Origin: Bryobacterales bacterium
GTDB taxonomy: Bacteria > Acidobacteriota > Terriglobia > Bryobacterales > Bryobacteraceae
NCBI GenBank assembly: GCA_003136675.1
Contig: PLFE01000151.1
Location: 4,709-68,708, forward strand
Reading direction: 5' to 3'
DNA: 64,000 nt
Below, piece by piece: positions 17,221 to 27,395 of the stretch (the first letter of the stretch is position 1; each line of letters begins with the position of its first letter). The translations under genes were made by a program, and so were the position numbers. Below the pieces are notes generated by a model, which worked only from the letters and a program-made list of their open reading frames with translations, searched no databases and was not told the DNA's origin.

Positions 17221-17415
17221 ATGAGCCAGAACGGTTTTCCGGAAGGATGGGACGATAGTAAGGCGCGGCGGGTCCTCGCCCACTATGATGCCCAGAGAGA
17301 CGATGCGGCGGTGGCGGAGGACGAGGCGGCTGTTGCGCCTTCAGAGACGGTCATGAGCGTTCCCCGCGATCTTGTTTCCAAGGTGCGGGAACTGATCGCC
17401 AAGCACCACGAGTAG
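17221..17415 (+). CDS. Small acidic protein of unknown function
   Basis: 64 residues from ATG 17221, preceded by a purine-rich ribosome site (GAGAAGGAAGA). A frame opening 78 bases earlier overlaps non-coding-looking sequence. The chain begins MSQNGFPEGWDDSKARRVLA, has an acidic middle (RDDAAVAEDEAAV) and ends VPRDLVSKVRELIAKHHE. Its size and the terminal Val-Arg-Glu-Leu helix resemble short antitoxin-like proteins found widely in bacteria, but no toxin gene lies next to it, so this is only a suggestion. It sits 78 bases after mutL. Confidence 0.6.
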   Translation: MSQNGFPEGWDDSKARRVLAHYDAQRDDAAVAEDEAAVAPSETVMSVPRDLVSKVRELIAKHHE

Positions 17416-17617
17416 AAAGTCAGCCGGAACGATTTTCTGCCGCGTTTGGCGTGCGAACAGCGTATTGGTAGTGGCGATCTTACCGAGTCCAAACGCCGGT
17501 CTGAGCATTCCATTTCCTCTCGTGCCCAATTACTGTACACCACGTAGGCGCAAGATGCCCGCTTTTGTTTCGGCTTCCGCGCGCGACCCGCCATCTTAGA
17601 ATGAAAGTCCAAGCCAG
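17416..17617. other. Intergenic gap with a -10-like TAGAAT
   Basis: 202 bases between the small acidic protein and the POTRA gene. TAGAAT at 17597-17602 lies 15 bases before the POTRA start. I see no tRNA or hairpin with a T-run. Confidence 0.35.
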
Positions 17618-18181
17618 ATGCCTACCCTCCTTACTGTTCTGCTGTGCGCGATCCTCCTGCAGGAAACGCCTGTCCCCTCAACCGGACTCGAAACCAAGCC
17701 CGTCACCATCGAGGCCGTGCGCATCGAAGGCAAATCGCGCTTCTCGCAGCGGTCCATCCTGGCGCTTGGCGCACTCAAGATCGGCCAAGCCCTGGACGAG
17801 AAGGGTGTCCGCGCGGCTTGCGCGCGCATGAATGCGTCCGGCTTGCTGACCAACGTCGAGTATGCGTATGAGGCCTATCCCGATAGAGAGGGGGTAACCC
17901 TTGTGCTGACCCCGCACGATCAGTTGCCCTTGATCCCGGCGAAGATTCAAATCAAAGGCGTGGAGGAAGAGGACGTCTGGAATTACCTCGAAAGCGTGGA
18001 CCCGCTGTTTACACGCGAGCTGCCGCGCTCCGTCGCGGCGCTGCATCTTTACGAGCGCTTCATCAATAAGTATCTCGACAAGCAGAGCCGGACGGAACGT
18101 GCCATTGATGAGGTGCAGGGCACAGAGGATCATCCGACTTTGATTCTCTTCAAGGCCGTTCAGCCGAAGACGGCCCGTTGA
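17618..18181 (+). CDS. Exported single-POTRA-domain protein
   Basis: 187 residues with a signal peptide (PTLLTVLLCAILLQ). Residues 28-95 match the POTRA fold seen in BamA-like proteins: VTIEAVRIEGKSRFSQRSIL, then GLKIGQ-like spacing (ALKIGQALDEKGVRAACARM) and GLLTNVEYAYE. A second, looser repeat follows from about 105 (IPAKIQIKGVEEEDVWNYLE). There is no beta-barrel, so it is a periplasmic POTRA protein, perhaps a chaperone or partner for outer-membrane assembly. The gene lies between the mutL group and recO. Function is inferred from the fold only. Confidence 0.72.
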   Translation: MPTLLTVLLCAILLQETPVPSTGLETKPVTIEAVRIEGKSRFSQRSILALGALKIGQALDEKGVRAACARMNASGLLTNVEYAYEAYPDREGVTLVLTPHDQLPLIPAKIQIKGVEEEDVWNYLESVDPLFTRELPRSVAALHLYERFINKYLDKQSRTERAIDEVQGTEDHPTLILFKAVQPKTAR

Positions 18182-18220
18182 GGTCCCTATGCTAACCTTA
18201 GATTTCCGTTCGCCGCACCT

Positions 18221-18979
18221 ATGCCCGCTCGTGTGAGCGAAGCCATCGTTTTGCAGACATATCCACTGAAAGAGTCGGATCTGATCGTCAGTTTCTTCAC
18301 CAGAGACTCTGGCAAACTGCGCGGGGTGGCCAAACGGGCGCGCCGTCCGAAGAGCCTGTTCGGGTCGGGGCTGGAGCGGCTTTCGCAAGTGAAAATGGCC
18401 TATTTCGAGCGCGAGAACCGCGAGTTGGTGAACCTGGATTCCTGCGATCTGCTGCAAAGCCAGTTCGCCGTTCTTTCCGATTATGCCGCCGGGGTGGCGC
18501 TCGATTATATGGCCGAAATCTCGGAGCAGATGCTGCCGGCGCACGAACCCAACGAGAAGTATTTCCGGTTGCTGCTCACCGTGCTGGAACATATCCGTTC
18601 CGGCTCGCCCGGCGCAGTCTGGCGCGGCGTGACCTACTTCACTTTGTGGGCGGTAAAGATCTCGGGCCTGTTACCCGAAATGAACACCTGCCAGGGCTGC
18701 GGCCTGGTACTCGACCAGGATCGCGCGTTCTTCCGCTGCGGCGCCAACGCCGTGCTCTGCGTGGAATGCAAGCGGATCTACCAGCCGCGCGATGCCTGGG
18801 AACTCTCTTTCCAATCGCGTGAAATCGCCGGACAGATGCAGCGCCTGCCGGTGAGCCAGATCACCGGAGGTGAATGGACGCGCGAAACCGCAGCCGATCT
18901 GCGCCGCTTCCTGCAGCAGCAGATCGAAAGTCACATTGAGCGCAGGCTGATCACTGCCCCGGTACTCGAAGGCGCATAG
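18221..18979 (+). CDS. recO: DNA repair protein RecO
   Basis: 252 residues. The N-terminal OB fold reads SEAIVLQTYPLKESDLIVSF, KLRGVAKRARRPKSLFG and QVKMAYFERENRELVNL. The helical part contains the zinc-type cysteines as CQGCG (about 150) and CVECK. RecO anneals strands and loads RecA with RecR and RecF in gap repair. No recR lies in the window. ATG 18221 follows a TATGCTAAC that may serve as -10. glyQ follows after three bases. Confidence 0.93.
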   Translation: MPARVSEAIVLQTYPLKESDLIVSFFTRDSGKLRGVAKRARRPKSLFGSGLERLSQVKMAYFERENRELVNLDSCDLLQSQFAVLSDYAAGVALDYMAEISEQMLPAHEPNEKYFRLLLTVLEHIRSGSPGAVWRGVTYFTLWAVKISGLLPEMNTCQGCGLVLDQDRAFFRCGANAVLCVECKRIYQPRDAWELSFQSREIAGQMQRLPVSQITGGEWTRETAADLRRFLQQQIESHIERRLITAPVLEGA

Positions 18980-18982
18980 AAA

Positions 18983-19870
18983 ATGCTCTCGTTCCAGGAT
19001 GTGATCTTCCGTTTGAAGCATTATTGGGCCGAGCGCGGCTGTGTGATTCAGGAGCCTTTTGATATCGAGGTGGGCGCCGGGACGGGCGCGCCCGAAACAT
19101 TCCTGCGCGTGTTGGGGCCGAAGCCCTATAGCGTCGCATACGTGCAGCCCAGCCGCCGGCCCGCTGACGGACGCTACGGCGAAAATCCGAACCGCCTCTA
19201 TAAGCATTCCCAGCTTCAAGTCATTTTGAAGCCCGCGCCGGATGATGTCATCGATCTCTATCTCGGCAGCCTGGCGGCCATTGGAATCGACCTGGCGAAG
19301 CACGACATCAAGCTGGAAGAAGACAACTGGGAAGCGCCCACTTTAGGTGCGTGGGGCGTGGGTTGGCAGGTGATGCTCGATGGTCTGGAGATCACGCAAT
19401 TCACTTATTTTCAACAAGTGGGCGGGATTGATCTCGATGTGGTTCCGGCGGAAATTACTTATGGGCTGGAGCGTCTCACGGCGTTTCTGCAGGTTCGTGA
19501 CAGCGTGTACGATATCGAGTGGAAGCCCGGAACCACCTATGGTGATGTGCGGCTGGCGGATGAACTGCAATATTCCGTCTATAACTTCGAACTCGCCCAC
19601 GTTGAGACATTGTGGAAGCTGTTCGATCTTCACGAAGGTGAAGCGCAGCGCCTGCTTGGCATGTATGCCAAATACCCGGACAAACATCGCTTCCCGGTGC
19701 TACCGGCTTATGATCATGTCCTGAAGTGCAGCCACCTGTTTAATACGCTCGACGCCCGCGGAGCTATCAGCGTCACTGAGCGCGTGGGTATCATCGCGCG
19801 CGTGCGAAAGCTAGCTGTCGGAATCGCCGCCGCGTGGGTCGATCAGCAATGCGGAGAGGAAGCCGCATGA
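18983..19870 (+). CDS. glyQ: Glycyl-tRNA synthetase alpha subunit
   Basis: 295 residues, the usual size. Class II catalytic features are visible: [20 protein letters not shown] at the start, then [36 protein letters not shown] (motif 2 region), [19 protein letters not shown] and [12 protein letters not shown] (motif 3). It works as an alpha2beta2 tetramer to attach glycine to tRNA-Gly. The ATG of glyS overlaps its stop (ATGA), as in many bacteria. Confidence 0.97.
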   Translation: MLSFQDVIFRLKHYWAERGCVIQEPFDIEVGAGTGAPETFLRVLGPKPYSVAYVQPSRRPADGRYGENPNRLYKHSQLQVILKPAPDDVIDLYLGSLAAIGIDLAKHDIKLEEDNWEAPTLGAWGVGWQVMLDGLEITQFTYFQQVGGIDLDVVPAEITYGLERLTAFLQVRDSVYDIEWKPGTTYGDVRLADELQYSVYNFELAHVETLWKLFDLHEGEAQRLLGMYAKYPDKHRFPVLPAYDHVLKCSHLFNTLDARGAISVTERVGIIARVRKLAVGIAAAWVDQQCGEEAA

Positions 19871-21819
19871 ACTTCCTCCTCGAAATCGGCGCGGAAGAGA
19901 TTCCGGATCATATGATTGAACCGGCGCTCGAGTATCTGAAGACCGAGTGCTCGAAACTGCTTCGTGTCGAAGCGCGCGTGGATGCGACGCCGCGTCGACT
20001 GGTGGTTCGCGCCGAAAATGTGATTGAGCGCGAGGCCGATTCGGAAGAGTTGGTGACGGGTCCGTCAGTGTCCGCGCCGGCGCCCGCCGTCGCTGGATTT
20101 GCGAAGAAACTGGGCGTCAACGCCGAACAACTGGGCCGCACGACAGGCGCCAAGGGCGAGTATTATTCGTTCGTCAGGAAGGTTCCGGGACGCCTGATGC
20201 GCGACATCATTGCCGGGTCGCTGGCGGAGCTGATCTTGAAGACTCCGTTCCCCAAGACGATGTACTGGGCGGGTAAGGGAAGCGAGCGTTTCATTCGCCC
20301 CATCCGCTGGATCGTGGCGCTTCTGGGTGGCGATGTCGTGCCGTTCACGATTGCCCATGTCAGTGCCTCGAATGTTTCGAGCGGCCATCGGACGCTCGGA
20401 CAGAAATGGTTTCCGGTCACTTATGAGGATTACGAACAGAAGTTACTTGATAACTTCGTAATTCTTTCCGCGGATGACCGATATAAGCGCATTCGTGAAT
20501 GTCCGGTTCACTATGTGTGCGACCGGCCGCTGCTGCGCACGCTGACGAATATCACGGAGTATCCGACGCCCATCGTGGGCCGATTCGATGAGGAGTTTCT
20601 AGCGCTTCCCAAGGAAGTACTCTCGACCGTGATGCGCTACCACCAGAAGTATCTTTCGGTGGAATCCGAGGATGGGAAGTTGCTGCCGGAGTTCGTCGCG
20701 GTTATGAATCTTGACGCCGATCGGGACGGGCTGATTCGTCGCGGCAATGAGCGCGTTTTACGAGCCCGCTTCAACGATGCCCGTTTCTTCTGGAATGCGG
20801 ATCAGAAGAAGCCGCTGGCGCAGCGCGTAGAAGACCTGGCGCACGTGACGTTTCAGGCCAAGCTTGGCTCTTATCTGGACAAGACCCGGCGCATGCAAGC
20901 GCTGGTCAACGAATTAGGCGGAGACGCGCATTCCTTGCGCGCGGCCGAGCTATCGAAGACCGATCTCACTACCGAGTTAGTCAAGGAGTTCACTGAGTTA
21001 CAAGGCGTCGTCGGCGGCCTCTATGCCCGGGCGCAAGGGGAGCCGGAAGAAGTGGCGCGGGCCATCTACGAGCATTACAAGCCGGTGAGCATGGAGGATT
21101 CCATCCCCGCCACTCACGAGGGTCGGATCGTGGCTCTCGCCGACAAGCTGGACACACTCCGCGGATGTTTCCAGATCGGGCTGATTCCATCGGGATCGAA
21201 AGATCCATTCGCGCTCCGGCGCGCGGCGCAGGGCGTGGTCAAGATCATCGTCGAGAGCGGCATGACGATCGACCTGAAGGGTCTTCTCGGCCGGGATGCA
21301 AAGCTCGAAGAGTTCTTCCTCGACCGCATCCGTACCTACTTCCGCGACATTCGCGGCTTCAAGTACGACGAAGTCAACGCCGTGCTGTCCTCCGGGTGGA
21401 GCAACCTCGCCGATGTCGAGAAGCGGCTGCAAGCCATCCAAATTGTGCGTCCGACCCCTGACTTCGAACCTGTCGCGGCCAGCTTCAAACGCATTTCCAA
21501 TATCTTGAAGCAAGCCCAGTTCGAGAGTGACGCCAAGGTCAACCCCGCGCTCCTCGAAGAGGGCCCGGAGAACGACCTGTTCACCACCTACCTCGTAACT
21601 TCTCAGAGGGTCGCACGTGCAGATTACGTTACGGCGCTCGAAACCATCGCAGCTCTTCGGCCGTTCGTCGATCTATTTTTCGATAAGGTCCTCGTCAATG
21701 CGAAGGATGAACAGGTTCGGGCCAATCGCCTGGCGCTGCTCAGTTCCATGCGGCGCGAGTTCTCGACCATCGCAGATTTTTCAGAAATCATAACTATTTC
21801 CCAGGAGACAAAAGAATGA
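19867..21819 (+). CDS. glyS: Glycyl-tRNA synthetase beta subunit
   Basis: 650 residues from ATG 19867 ([19 protein letters not shown]). A start 33 bases upstream would only add shadow residues from glyQ. The family signatures include [40 protein letters not shown] and [16 protein letters not shown]. It is 30-40 residues shorter than the E. coli protein (689). The beta subunit recognises the tRNA. The last four bases overlap ppdK. Confidence 0.96.
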   Translation: MNFLLEIGAEEIPDHMIEPALEYLKTECSKLLRVEARVDATPRRLVVRAENVIEREADSEELVTGPSVSAPAPAVAGFAKKLGVNAEQLGRTTGAKGEYYSFVRKVPGRLMRDIIAGSLAELILKTPFPKTMYWAGKGSERFIRPIRWIVALLGGDVVPFTIAHVSASNVSSGHRTLGQKWFPVTYEDYEQKLLDNFVILSADDRYKRIRECPVHYVCDRPLLRTLTNITEYPTPIVGRFDEEFLALPKEVLSTVMRYHQKYLSVESEDGKLLPEFVAVMNLDADRDGLIRRGNERVLRARFNDARFFWNADQKKPLAQRVEDLAHVTFQAKLGSYLDKTRRMQALVNELGGDAHSLRAAELSKTDLTTELVKEFTELQGVVGGLYARAQGEPEEVARAIYEHYKPVSMEDSIPATHEGRIVALADKLDTLRGCFQIGLIPSGSKDPFALRRAAQGVVKIIVESGMTIDLKGLLGRDAKLEEFFLDRIRTYFRDIRGFKYDEVNAVLSSGWSNLADVEKRLQAIQIVRPTPDFEPVAASFKRISNILKQAQFESDAKVNPALLEEGPENDLFTTYLVTSQRVARADYVTALETIAALRPFVDLFFDKVLVNAKDEQVRANRLALLSSMRREFSTIADFSEIITISQETKE

Positions 21820-24563
21820 AGAAACATGTTTACTCGTTCGGCGGAGGCACAGCCGACGGCGACGGAAAGATGAAAGAAGTGCTTGGCGGCAAGGGCGCCG
21901 GCCTCGCCGAAATGAGCCGCGCCGGGCTGCCCGTGCCGGCCGGCTTTACCATTGCGACCGACGTCTGCAATATCTATTTCGACAACGACAAGAAGGTTCC
22001 GGACGAGATCGAGGGGGAGATCGAAAAGGCGCTCGCGAAGCTCGAAAAGCAGATGGGCAAGAAGCTGGGCGACTCCGAAGACCCACTGCTTCTGAGCGTG
22101 CGCTCGGGCGCCAAGTTCTCCATGCCCGGCATGATGAACACCATCCTGAACCTGGGCCTGAACGATGTAACGACGGCGGGCCTGGCCAAAAAGAGCGGCA
22201 ATGAGTGGTTCGCGCTCGATTGCTACCGCCGCTTCCTCCAGATGTTCGGCGAAGTGGCGCAAGACATCAATATGGAGAAGTTCGACCACATCTTCGACGC
22301 GCGCAAAGCCAAGGCGAAGGTGAAGCTTGATACAGACCTGAGCGTGGAAGACCTGAAGGTGATCATCGCGGACTACAAGAAGCTCTTCCAGAAAGAGACC
22401 GGCAAGCCGTTTCCGGAAGATCCGCGCGAACAACTCAAGCTCGCCCGCAACGCCGTGTTCGGCTCCTGGTGGAACGATAAAGCCGCTTACTACCGCAAGA
22501 TGGAAAAGATTCCGGACGACATCGGAACCGCGGCCAACGTGCAAGCCATGGTGTTCGGAAACATGGGCGACACGTCGGCAACCGGCGTGGGCTTCACGCG
22601 CGATCCATCCACAGGCGAAAAGGTTTTCTACGGCGAGTTTCTGGTGAACGCGCAGGGCGAAGACGTGGTGGCGGGCATTCGTACTCCGGAGCCTATCTCC
22701 GCACTCGAAGAGATCATGCCCGAAGCATTCGCGGAACTGAAAGAGATCACGACCAACCTTGAGAAGCACTACAAGGATATGCAGGACTTCGAGTTCACCA
22801 TTCAGGACAAGAAGCTCTACATGCTGCAAACGCGCAACGGAAAGCGCACCGGCCCGGCCGCGGTGCATATCGCGGTGGAGATGGTTCGTGAAGGCATGAT
22901 CACCAAGGCTGAAGCGGTGCAGCGCGTGGCTCCGAACCAGCTCGATCAACTGCTGCACCCCGTGTTCGACGCCAAAACGCTGAAGGAATTGACCAAGCTG
23001 ACGACGGGCATTTCGGCTTCACCGGGGGCCTCCGTGGGCCGCGTTGCTTTAACAGCCGACGACGCGGTAATCGCCTCCGCGCACGGTCCGGTGATTCTGG
23101 TCCGCAAGGAAACGACGCCGGATGACATCCACGGGATGGACGTTGCCAAGGGGATTCTGACGGCCATCGGCGGTAAGTCGAGCCACGCCGCCGTGGTGGC
23201 GCGCGGCATGGGCCGGCCTTGCGTGGTGGGCGCCGGCGATCTGCAGATCAACGACGCGAAGAAGACCATCACGGTCGCCAATAAGGGCGGCAAAACGATG
23301 GTGCTGAAGGAAGGCGATTGGATCTCTTTTGACGGCACCACCGGCGAAGTCTATCTGGGTCAGGCGAAGACCATCGATCCCGATACCGAGCATTCCACGC
23401 TGGGTGAGTTTATGAAGTGGGCGGATGAGTTCCGCGGCAGCTTCGGGGTTCGCGCGAATGCGGATATCCCCCGCGATGCCATTGTGGCGCGTAAGTTCGG
23501 CGCGGAAGGCATCGGGTTGTGCCGCACCGAGCATATGTTCTTCGCGGAAGATCGTCTGCCGCACGTGCAGGCCATGATTCTCGCTGACGACGAGAAGTCC
23601 CGGCGCAAGGCTCTTCTGAAGCTGCTTCCCATGCAGCGCTCGGATTTCGCCGGACTGTTCAAAGCCATGAACGGATTCCCGGTCGTTATCCGCACGCTCG
23701 ATCCGCCGCTGCACGAGTTCCTGCCCAAGCGCGAGAATCTGATGGTGGACGTGGTGCGCCTGCCGCACGCCGATGCCAAGGCCAAGAAGGCCATGGCGGA
23801 GCAGTACGGCGTCACCGTCGGCGAGTTGAAGAAGTACCTGCCCACGCTGCTGCACCGGGTGGAGCAGTTACACGAATTCAATCCGATGCTGGGCCATCGC
23901 GGCTGCCGGCTGGGCATCACGTATCCCGAGATCACGGAGATGCAGGCCCGGGCCATTTTCGAAGCCGCCGTGCAGGTGGCCAAGAAGGGCATCAAGGTGA
24001 TTCCGGAAGTGATGATCCCGCTGATCGGCAGCGTGGAGGAGCTGGAAAACCAGAAGAAGATTGTGGTTCGCGTAGCCGATGAAGTGCTCGGTAAAGCGGG
24101 CATGATGGATCTGAAGTATCTGGTGGGAACGATGATTGAAATCCCGCGCGCGGCTCTGCTGGCGGATCAAGTGGCCAAAGAAGCAGAGTTCTTCAGCTTC
24201 GGAACCAACGACCTTACGCAGACCACCATGGGGCTTTCGCGCGACGACTATACGAAGTTCCAGAAAGACTATGAGAAGGCCAAGATTTTCAAGGCCGATC
24301 CGTTCGCGGTGCTCGATCAGCAGGGTGTCGGCAAGCTGATCGAGATGGCCATGAAACTGGGACGCAAGACGCGGCCGGACCTAGAAGTGGGCATCTGCGG
24401 CGAGCATGGCGGCGAGCCCAGTTCGGTCCAGTTCTGCTACAAGGTGGGCATGGATTATGTTTCGTGCTCGCCCTATCGCGTGCCGATCGCACGTCTGGCG
24501 GCCGCGCAGGCGGCCATTGCGGGCGGCAGCGGCGATAAGTCGGAGGCCATGCGCACGGCCTAG
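21816..24563 (+). CDS. ppdK: Pyruvate, phosphate dikinase
   Basis: 915 residues. The ATP-grasp part starts VYSFGGGTADGDGKMKEVLG and KGAGLAEMSRAGLPVPAGFT. The swivelling phosphohistidine domain has GGKSSHAAVVARGMGRPCVVG-type residues near 455, with the catalytic histidine after Ser-Ser. The C-terminal PEP/pyruvate barrel has LCRTEHMFF, GHRGCRLGITYPEI and SFGTNDLTQTTMG. It interconverts pyruvate + ATP + Pi and PEP + AMP + PPi, serving glycolysis or gluconeogenesis. ATG 21816 overlaps the glyS stop (ATGA). Confidence 0.97.
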   Translation: MKKHVYSFGGGTADGDGKMKEVLGGKGAGLAEMSRAGLPVPAGFTIATDVCNIYFDNDKKVPDEIEGEIEKALAKLEKQMGKKLGDSEDPLLLSVRSGAKFSMPGMMNTILNLGLNDVTTAGLAKKSGNEWFALDCYRRFLQMFGEVAQDINMEKFDHIFDARKAKAKVKLDTDLSVEDLKVIIADYKKLFQKETGKPFPEDPREQLKLARNAVFGSWWNDKAAYYRKMEKIPDDIGTAANVQAMVFGNMGDTSATGVGFTRDPSTGEKVFYGEFLVNAQGEDVVAGIRTPEPISALEEIMPEAFAELKEITTNLEKHYKDMQDFEFTIQDKKLYMLQTRNGKRTGPAAVHIAVEMVREGMITKAEAVQRVAPNQLDQLLHPVFDAKTLKELTKLTTGISASPGASVGRVALTADDAVIASAHGPVILVRKETTPDDIHGMDVAKGILTAIGGKSSHAAVVARGMGRPCVVGAGDLQINDAKKTITVANKGGKTMVLKEGDWISFDGTTGEVYLGQAKTIDPDTEHSTLGEFMKWADEFRGSFGVRANADIPRDAIVARKFGAEGIGLCRTEHMFFAEDRLPHVQAMILADDEKSRRKALLKLLPMQRSDFAGLFKAMNGFPVVIRTLDPPLHEFLPKRENLMVDVVRLPHADAKAKKAMAEQYGVTVGELKKYLPTLLHRVEQLHEFNPMLGHRGCRLGITYPEITEMQARAIFEAAVQVAKKGIKVIPEVMIPLIGSVEELENQKKIVVRVADEVLGKAGMMDLKYLVGTMIEIPRAALLADQVAKEAEFFSFGTNDLTQTTMGLSRDDYTKFQKDYEKAKIFKADPFAVLDQQGVGKLIEMAMKLGRKTRPDLEVGICGEHGGEPSSVQFCYKVGMDYVSCSPYRVPIARLAAAQAAIAGGSGDKSEAMRTA

Positions 24564-24570
24564 TTGAAAC

Positions 24571-24981
24571 ATGAGACGCGTGCTTCCTTTCACGGGCGTG
24601 AGGATCGCGATCGCCGCGCTCTATTTGGGGTGGACATTCTATTCCCGATAGAATGCCGACCAGGAAACGTTGCACGCGCGCGAGGCGAAACAAGCTCAGG
24701 ATGACCGGCGAACCGCAGAAATGATGGGCAACGGCGAGTTCAAAATCCCGAGCTTTTATTCCGTTCCGGGGGCCATCCACCGGGGCGAGCACGCCAGCAT
24801 GTGCTTCGGGGTGAGTGCTACGAAATCGGTCCGGATCGAGCCGGGCGTGGAGGCGGTGAAGCCCTCTCTGGTGCGTTGTCTGCCGGTTTCGCCGAGGAAA
24901 ACCACCGAATATACGCTTACCGCCGAGGATGGCAAAGGGCATACTCTTCAGCAGAGTTTCGTAGTGCAGGTGGTCCGATAG
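24571..24981 (+). pseudogene. Membrane-anchored conserved protein interrupted by an amber codon
   Basis: From ATG 24571 one frame runs 26 codons (MRRVLPFTGVRIAIAALYLG, a membrane anchor, then WTFYSR), hits TAG at 24649-24651, and continues in the same frame to a stop at 24979-24981. The continuation begins NADQETLHAREAKQAQDD and includes FYSVPGAIHRGEHASMCFGV, VRIEPGVEAV, KTTEYTLTAEDGKGHTLQQS and VVQVVR, an Ig-like fold. One base change would restore a 136-residue anchored protein. A TTG at 24670 with AGGA at 24661-24664 could restart translation and give a 103-residue soluble form. So it is a fresh nonsense mutation, a sequencing error, or a restart gene. It lies seven bases after ppdK. Function unknown. 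Confidence 0.7.
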
Positions 24982-25034
24982 AAACGGGTCCGGTCAAATT
25001 GCCCAATCGCCATTTGCTAAGCTAGTCCGTTGCC

Positions 25035-25535
25035 ATGACAGTGGACGAAATTCGGGAACTCATTCAGTTGGTTTCCGACACAGGAATCGCCGAATTAGAA
25101 GTGAAGCGCGGGGAAAACACCGTGCGGATCAAGCGCGCGTCCGCGCCGGAAGCGCATATGCAGGCGCCCATGTTCTATGCGGCGCCGGGCCAACATCCCG
25201 GTGTTCCGGGGTATGCGGCTGGCCCCTCGCCGCAAGCTCTGGCCGCGCAGCAGCCACCCACGCCGCCCAAGAGCGAGCCCACGGCGGACCCCGCTGTGAA
25301 GCTGGTGAAATCTCCAATAGTTGGTACTTTTTACGAATGCCCCTCGCCGGGGGCTCCACCGTTTGTGCGCATTGGGGAGACGGTGCAGGCCGGCCGCGTG
25401 ATCTGCATCATTGAGTCCATGAAGCTGATGAACGAAATCGAGGCGGAATTTGCAGGGGTGATTGAGAGCAAGCTCGTGCCCAACGGACAGCCTGTTGAAT
25501 ACGGCGAGGCGCTCTACTCAATCCGGGCCATTTAA
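25035..25535 (+). CDS. accB: Biotin carboxyl carrier protein of acetyl-CoA carboxylase
   Basis: 166 residues. The N-terminal helix region (DEIRELIQLVSDTGIAELEV, KRGENTVRIKR) matches AccB. A Pro/Ala linker spans about 45-85. The biotinyl domain has SPIVGTFYECPSPGAPPFV and the biotin lysine K130 in ESMKLMNEI. It carries CO2 between biotin carboxylase and carboxyltransferase. It is followed after three bases by accC. accA and accD are not in the window. Confidence 0.96.
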   Translation: MTVDEIRELIQLVSDTGIAELEVKRGENTVRIKRASAPEAHMQAPMFYAAPGQHPGVPGYAAGPSPQALAAQQPPTPPKSEPTADPAVKLVKSPIVGTFYECPSPGAPPFVRIGETVQAGRVICIIESMKLMNEIEAEFAGVIESKLVPNGQPVEYGEALYSIRAI

Positions 25536-25538
25536 ACC

Positions 25539-26951
25539 TTGACCGACACCAAGATTCCCGAACCAAAGCTCTTCCCCTCCTCGCGTAAGATTGCGGTTGA
25601 TGGGAGCGTTCCGTTTCGCAAGATCCTGATCGCCAACCGCGGCGAGATCGCGTTGCGCGTCATCTCCGCCTGCCGCGATCTCGGCATCCCCACCGTCGCC
25701 GTCTATTCGGAAGCCGACCGCTATAGCCTGCCTGTGCGCTTCGCGGACGAAGCCGTTTGCATCGGACCGGCCAAGAGCGCGCGCAGTTATCTCGATATCC
25801 CCAGCATCATCAGCGCGGCTGAGATCACCAATGTGGACGCCATTCACCCCGGCTACGGATTCCTCAGCGAGAACGCGCGCTTCGCGGAAGTGTGCAAGGA
25901 ATCCGGCATCAAGTTCATTGGACCCACCGCGCATGTGATCCGCGAGATGGGCGTCAAGGAACGCGCACGCGCCATCATGCGCGATTACGGCGTGCCCATC
26001 CTGCCCGGTTCAGCCGGCGTTCTCTCCAGTCCGGAAGAAGCCATCGAACTGGCGAAGGAGATCGGCTACCCCGTCATCCTGAAAGCTTCGGCGGGCGGCG
26101 GCGGACGCGGCATGCGCGTGGTCAACAAACCCGAAGAGCTGCCGGGATTACTGGCTCAGGCGCAATCAGAAGCCGGCGCGGCATTCAGTTCGGCCGATGT
26201 CTACCTGGAGAAGTTCGTCACCAAACCACGCCACATCGAGTTCCAGATCCTGGCGGATGAGCATGGAGAGGTGGAGATTCTCGGTGAGCGCGAGTGCAGC
26301 ATCCAGCGGCGCCATCAGAAACTGTTGGAGGAATCGCCGTCCCCCGCCCTGCGGCCGGACGTGCGCCAGCGCGTCATGGCCAAGCTGCGCGAAGCCCTTA
26401 AAGCCATCGGCTACACCAACGCGGGTACAGTGGAGTTCCTGATGGACGATACGGGCGATCTTTACTTCATTGAAGTGAATGCGCGCATCCAGGTGGAACA
26501 CCCCGTAACGGAGATGGTGACCGGAATCGATCTGGTGAAATCGCAGATTCGCATCGCCGCGGGTGAGCGGCTCGATGACTTGATCACCCGTCCCGTACAG
26601 TCCACCGGGCATGCCATCGAGTGCCGCATCAATGCGGAAAACCCGGAAACGTTTGCCCCTTCGCCGGGCCGCATTACGGCCCTGAACCTTCCCGGCGGAA
26701 TCGGCGTTCGCGTGGATACGCACGCCTTCACGGACGGCGTGATTCCCCCTTACTACGACTCGCTGGTGGCCAAGTTGATCTGCCATGGGGCTACCAGGAC
26801 GGAAGCCATCCAGCGCATGCGCCGCGCCCTGAGTATGTTTGTCGTGGAAGGGATTTATACCTCTATTCCGCTGCACCTGAAAATACTCTCGAACCCCGAC
26901 TTTGTCGCCGGCAACTTCGATACCCACTTTATCCAGAAGCACATCCTGTAA
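25539..26951 (+). CDS. accC: Biotin carboxylase of acetyl-CoA carboxylase
   Basis: 470 residues. Domains in order: biotin carboxylase N-domain ([20 protein letters not shown]), ATP-grasp with the glycine-rich loop [59 protein letters not shown] and the C-domain with [12 protein letters not shown]. Catalytic residues of the family are visible. The first 26 residues before FRKIL are an extension rare in AccC. The only usual start codon available is TTG 25539, without a clear ribosome site; ATT codons further in are alternatives. It probably forms the AccBC half of the enzyme with the preceding gene. Confidence 0.95.
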   Translation: MTDTKIPEPKLFPSSRKIAVDGSVPFRKILIANRGEIALRVISACRDLGIPTVAVYSEADRYSLPVRFADEAVCIGPAKSARSYLDIPSIISAAEITNVDAIHPGYGFLSENARFAEVCKESGIKFIGPTAHVIREMGVKERARAIMRDYGVPILPGSAGVLSSPEEAIELAKEIGYPVILKASAGGGGRGMRVVNKPEELPGLLAQAQSEAGAAFSSADVYLEKFVTKPRHIEFQILADEHGEVEILGERECSIQRRHQKLLEESPSPALRPDVRQRVMAKLREALKAIGYTNAGTVEFLMDDTGDLYFIEVNARIQVEHPVTEMVTGIDLVKSQIRIAAGERLDDLITRPVQSTGHAIECRINAENPETFAPSPGRITALNLPGGIGVRVDTHAFTDGVIPPYYDSLVAKLICHGATRTEAIQRMRRALSMFVVEGIYTSIPLHLKILSNPDFVAGNFDTHFIQKHIL

Positions 26952-26963
26952 TACACTCTCTAA

Positions 26964-27395
26964 ATGCTCAAAGATTTTAAAGCTTTCATTTCCCGCGGAA
27001 ACGTGGTGGATCTGGCCGTCGGCGTCATCATCGGCGCCGCTTTCGGGAAGATCGTCAGTTCCCTAGTGAACGACATCGTCATGCCGCCGATCGGGCTGCT
27101 GCTTGGCGGCGTCGATTTCTCGAACAAGTTCCTGGTGCTGAAGGGCGGAAGCTATCCGAGTATTGCGGCCGCCAAGGCCGATAAGGCCGCCGTGATCCTG
27201 AGCTACGGCACTTTCGTGAACGTCGTAATCGAGTTTCTGATTGTCGCGTTTGCGGTGTTCGTGCTGGTGAAACTGGTGACGCCGTTGATGCCCAAACCCG
27301 CACCCGCCGCCGTGACCACCAAGGATTGCCCCTTTTGCGCGATGCCGATTCCGTTGGCCGCCAAGCGTTGCCCGGACTGCACTTCACAACTGTAA
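26964..27395 (+). CDS. mscL: Large-conductance mechanosensitive channel with C-terminal zinc ribbon
   Basis: 143 residues. MscL signatures: [20 protein letters not shown], then [20 protein letters not shown] for the pore helix and [15 protein letters not shown] for the second membrane helix. The C-terminal 25 residues hold two Cys pairs, CPFC and CPDC, ten residues apart, typical of a zinc ribbon. E. coli MscL has no such cysteines. The channel relieves pressure during hypo-osmotic shock. A TGTAAT lies at 26947-26952, eleven bases before the ATG. Confidence 0.95.
   Translation: MLKDFKAFISRGNVVDLAVGVIIGAAFGKIVSSLVNDIVMPPIGLLLGGVDFSNKFLVLKGGSYPSIAAAKADKAAVILSYGTFVNVVIEFLIVAFAVFVLVKLVTPLMPKPAPAAVTTKDCPFCAMPIPLAAKRCPDCTSQL

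Noticed and set aside
17221-17415. Toxin-antitoxin module
   Set aside because: Only one small antitoxin-like protein is present and no toxin gene lies next to it.
21624-22958. 444-codon antisense frame opposite glyS/ppdK
   Set aside because: It covers two well-defined housekeeping genes and reads as His/Arg-rich chance sequence.
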